From: Bacillota bacterium
GTDB taxonomy: Bacteria > Bacillota > Clostridia > Christensenellales > Borkfalkiaceae
Direction: 5' to 3'
DNA: 9,450 bases
Assembly (NCBI GenBank): GCA_003343805.1
Contig: QAKM01000043.1
Coordinates: 1 to 9,450, forward strand
Positions 7,037 through 9,450 of the stretch are shown here, in pieces; position 1 is the first letter of the stretch; each line of letters starts with the position of its first letter. The notes beneath the pieces are model-generated. The model saw only the letters and a list, made by a program, of their open reading frames with translations, was not told the DNA's origin and made no database searches. A program made the position numbers and the translations under genes.

Positions 7037-7789
7037 ATGCGCAGACCCATCATTGCAGGCAACTGGAAAATGAACAACACGGCCAAGGAGGGCGCCGCCC
7101 TCATCGAGGCCATCAAACCCCTCGTCGCGGATGCGAACTGCGACGTCGTCGTATGCGTTCCCGCCATCGACATCCCCGCCGCCGCAGAAGCCCTCAAGGG
7201 CAGCAACATTTCGCTCGGCGCGCAGAACGTCCACTTCGCTCCCAAGGGCGCGTACACGGGCGAGATCTCCGCCGATATGCTCAAGGAATACGGCGTCGAG
7301 TACGTCATCATCGGCCACAGCGAACGCCGTCAGTACTTCGGCGAGACGGACGAGACCGTCAACAAGCGCACGCTTGCAGCGCTTTCCGCGGGCCTTATCC
7401 CCATCGTCTGCATCGGCGAGACGCTTGAAGAGCGCGAGAGCGGCAAGACGGAAGCGGTCCTCGACCGTCAGATCGAGGAGGGCATGAAGGGCATCGACGA
7501 CATCTCCAAGATCGTCATCGCCTACGAGCCCGTCTGGGCGATCGGCACGGGCAGGACGGCGACCGCCGAACAGGCCAACGAGACGATCGGCTACATCCGC
7601 AAGAAGGTCGCCTCCGTGTTCTGCCCCAAGTGCGCCGAGAAGGTGCGCATCCAATACGGCGGCTCCATGAACGCAGGCAATGCCGCCTCCCTCATGGCGA
7701 TGCCCGAGATCGACGGCGGTCTCATCGGCGGAGCTTCCCTGAAAGCGCCCGACTTCGCCGCCATCGTACACTTCGACAAGGAGAACTGA
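7037..7789 (+). CDS. tpiA: Triosephosphate isomerase
   Basis: This cytoplasmic TIM-barrel enzyme interconverts dihydroxyacetone phosphate and glyceraldehyde 3-phosphate. The 250-residue product is complete and of standard length. Catalytic residues are all present: Asn9 and Lys11 in GNWKMN, His94 in IIGHSERR and the general base Glu164 in AYEPVWAIGTG, which also contains the mobile loop. The phosphate-binding part IQYGGSMNAGNA and the C-terminal GLIGGASL are intact. The start at 7037 gives the normal N-terminus MRRPIIAGNWKMN and has a good ribosome binding site. It is the first gene of a two-gene unit with gpmI, whose ribosome binding site lies inside its last codons. Confidence 0.99.
   Translation: MRRPIIAGNWKMNNTAKEGAALIEAIKPLVADANCDVVVCVPAIDIPAAAEALKGSNISLGAQNVHFAPKGAYTGEISADMLKEYGVEYVIIGHSERRQYFGETDETVNKRTLAALSAGLIPIVCIGETLEERESGKTEAVLDRQIEEGMKGIDDISKIVIAYEPVWAIGTGRTATAEQANETIGYIRKKVASVFCPKCAEKVRIQYGGSMNAGNAASLMAMPEIDGGLIGGASLKAPDFAAIVHFDKEN
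7778..7783 (+). promoter_or_regulatory. gpmI ribosome binding site inside tpiA
   Basis: AAGGAG lies within the final codons of tpiA, seven bases before the gpmI ATG and only four before the tpiA stop. The one-base gap between the genes and this overlap suggest translational coupling. Confidence 0.9.
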
Positions 7790-7790
7790 C

Positions 7791-9347
7791 ATGAAAAAGA
7801 TCCCTTACGCCATCATCATCATGGACGGCTACGGACTCAACCCCGACGCGAACGGCAACGCCATCGCGATGGACGGCAGCCTCAACGTCCATGCCCTTCA
7901 GAAGGAATACCCCTCCGCGACGCTCGGCGCGAGCGGCCGTTCCGTCGGCCTTCCCGACGGCCAGATGGGCAACTCCGAAGTCGGCCACCTCAACATGGGC
8001 GCGGGCCGCATCGTCTACCAGGATCTCACCAAGATCACGAAGGAGATCGAGGACGGCGAGTTCTTTGAAAACCCCGCCCTCATCAAGGCGATGGACAGCG
8101 CCAAAGGCAACCACAAGCAGCTCCATCTCTGGGGGCTCCTCTCCGACGGCGGCGTGCACAGCCACATCACCCATCTCTTTGCCCTGCTTGAAATGGCAAA
8201 GCGCCGCGGCGTGCCGCAGACCTTCGTCCACTGCTTCATGGACGGCAGAGACGTCTCCCCCACCTCGGGTGCAGGCTTTGCAGAGGAACTGCAGGCGGAG
8301 ATGGACAAGCTCGGCTACGGCAAGATCGCATCCGTCTGCGGCAGATATTACGCGATGGACCGCGACAACAACTGGGACCGCATCGAAAAGGCATACGATA
8401 TGCTGACGATCGGCACGGGCATCCATGCCGAGAACGCGGCAGAGGCGCTCCGCGCTTCCTATGCGGGCGGCGTGACGGACGAGTTCGTCCTCCCCACCAA
8501 CATCGTGGAGAACGGCAAGCCCGTGGCGCTCGTGGAAGAGGGCGATTCCATCATCTTCTTCAACTTCCGCCCCGACCGTGCGCGTGAGATCACCCGCGCC
8601 TTCTCGCAGGATCCCTTCGTCGTGCCCAAGGGCACCGCGTTCGAGCGCAAGACGGGCTTCCTTCGCCCCGAGTATGTGTGCTTCACCGTCTACGACGCCG
8701 AGTACAAGAACGTTGCGATCGCCTTCCCCAAGCAGTCGCTCCACAACACGCTGGGCGAATACCTTGCCAAGATGGGCAAGAAGCAGCTCCGCATCGCCGA
8801 GACGGAGAAGTACGCCCACGTCACTTTCTTCTTCAACGGCGGCGTCGAGGAGCCCAACGAGAACGAAGTGCGCGTGCTCATCAACTCCCCCAAGGTCGCG
8901 ACGTACGATCTGCAGCCCGAGATGTCGGCGCCCGAAGTGACGGCGCGCGCCCTCGAGGAGCTCGATTCGGGCGAGTTTGACGTGATGATCTTGAACTTCG
9001 CCAACTGCGACATGGTCGGCCACACGGGCGTCATCCCCGCGGCGGTCAAGGCGGTGCACACGGTGGACGAGTGCGTGAAGAAGATCACGGACAAGATCCT
9101 TTCGATGGGCGGCAGTGCCCTCGTGACCGCCGACCACGGCAATGCGGACAAGATGCTCGATACGGACGGCTCGCCCTTCACGGCGCACACCACCAACCCC
9201 GTGCCCGTCATCCTCGTCTCCGACAAGTACAAGAACGTGACCCTCCGCAAGGACGGCATCCTCGCCGATCTTGCGCCCACCCTCCTTCAGGTGATGGGCC
9301 TTCCCATCCCCGCCGAAATGACGGGCAAGTCCCTCATCGAGAAATAA
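7791..9347 (+). CDS. gpmI: Cofactor-independent (Mn) phosphoglycerate mutase
   Basis: iPGM interconverts 3- and 2-phosphoglycerate using two manganese ions and a phosphoserine intermediate, without 2,3-bisphosphoglycerate. The 518-residue product is complete and slightly longer than the well-studied Bacillus enzyme (about 511). Metal and catalytic residues are visible: Asp12 in MDGYG, the phosphorylated Ser62 in GNSEVGH, Asp407 and His411 in NCDMVGH, Asp448 and His449 in TADHGNAD, and His466 in TAHTTNPVP. Substrate residues His123, Arg153-Asp154 (DGRD), Arg185 and Arg191 and the NFRPDRARE segment are also intact. It lies one base after tpiA and shares its promoter; two hairpins follow it. Bacterial iPGM of this kind is known to be sensitive to pH and Mn supply. 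Identification is secure. Confidence 0.99.
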   Translation: MKKIPYAIIIMDGYGLNPDANGNAIAMDGSLNVHALQKEYPSATLGASGRSVGLPDGQMGNSEVGHLNMGAGRIVYQDLTKITKEIEDGEFFENPALIKAMDSAKGNHKQLHLWGLLSDGGVHSHITHLFALLEMAKRRGVPQTFVHCFMDGRDVSPTSGAGFAEELQAEMDKLGYGKIASVCGRYYAMDRDNNWDRIEKAYDMLTIGTGIHAENAAEALRASYAGGVTDEFVLPTNIVENGKPVALVEEGDSIIFFNFRPDRAREITRAFSQDPFVVPKGTAFERKTGFLRPEYVCFTVYDAEYKNVAIAFPKQSLHNTLGEYLAKMGKKQLRIAETEKYAHVTFFFNGGVEEPNENEVRVLINSPKVATYDLQPEMSAPEVTARALEELDSGEFDVMILNFANCDMVGHTGVIPAAVKAVHTVDECVKKITDKILSMGGSALVTADHGNADKMLDTDGSPFTAHTTNPVPVILVSDKYKNVTLRKDGILADLAPTLLQVMGLPIPAEMTGKSLIEK

Positions 9348-9361
9348 CCGATCAAGCGGAA

Positions 9362-9396
9362 GGCCGCCGCGCAAACTTGCGCGGCGGCCCTTTCTT
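9362..9396 (+). terminator. Intrinsic terminator after gpmI (first of two)
   Basis: GGCCGCCGCGCA (9362-9373) pairs perfectly with TGCGCGGCGGCC (9378-9389) around AACT, followed by a T-rich tail at 9391-9396. It starts 14 nt after the gpmI stop. Confidence 0.93.
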
Positions 9397-9402
9397 ATTC
9401 AG

Positions 9403-9446
9403 AAGCCGCGCGGCGCGCCCGAGGGCGCGCCGCGCGGCTTTTCCTT
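9403..9446 (+). terminator. Second tandem hairpin, probable back-up terminator
   Basis: An 18-nt arm (9403-9420) is the exact reverse complement of 9423-9440, separated only by GA, giving at least 17 bp of almost pure G-C pairing with a CGAG tetraloop. TTTTCCTT follows at 9439-9446. The T-tail on the plus strand and its absence on the minus strand favour the gpmI direction. Confidence 0.8.
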
Positions 9447-9450
9447 GATC

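Noticed and set aside
7722..9374. Long open frame (550 codons) on the minus strand opposite gpmI
   Set aside because: It is the antisense shadow of an intact gpmI, rich in Val/Asp/His/Gly, and runs through the terminator stem; no independent support.

Overview
This window carries core housekeeping genes of what looks like a Firmicutes (Clostridia-type) bacterium. The clues are strong AAGGAGG-type ribosome binding sites, sigma-A style promoters, short intrinsic terminators, the gene order rpsL-rpsG-fusA-tuf, Clostridia-like EF-Tu and EF-G sequences, and GC-rich genes separated by AT-rich spacers. An uncultured gut lineage is plausible, but nothing here fixes the genus.

Positions 170-4720 (minus strand) hold the str operon: rpsL (S12), rpsG (S7), fusA (EF-G) and tuf (EF-Tu), all intact. 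A very good promoter (TTGACA, 17-nt spacer, TAAAAT with extended -10) lies about 135 nt upstream of rpsL. The rpsL leader and the rpsL-rpsG spacer are rich in inverted repeats and share a 14-nt perfectly complementary pair flanking rpsL. rpsG and fusA are tightly coupled. tuf is set apart by 209 nt with its own promoter and a structured leader, and ends at a clear terminator. Positions 1-123, beyond that terminator, show no gene.

Positions 4721-5051 are a divergent intergenic region with back-to-back promoters for rpsL (left) and pgk (right) and two short palindromes beside the -35 boxes.

Positions 5052-9347 (plus strand) are glycolytic: pgk (phosphoglycerate kinase, with an unusual helical insertion) with its own promoter and terminator; an unrecognised small membrane protein gene with no obvious ribosome binding site; then a new promoter driving tpiA (triosephosphate isomerase) and gpmI (Mn-dependent phosphoglycerate mutase), which are one nucleotide apart. 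Two GC-rich hairpin terminators in tandem close the window. gapA and eno, often clustered with these genes, are absent from the window.

Together the window pairs the translation elongation machinery with three lower-glycolysis enzymes, all presumably highly expressed. I see no mobile element, CRISPR array, tRNA, defence gene or biosynthetic cluster. The less ordinary content is in the noncoding RNA-level structure around rpsL, the pgk insertion and the orphan membrane protein.
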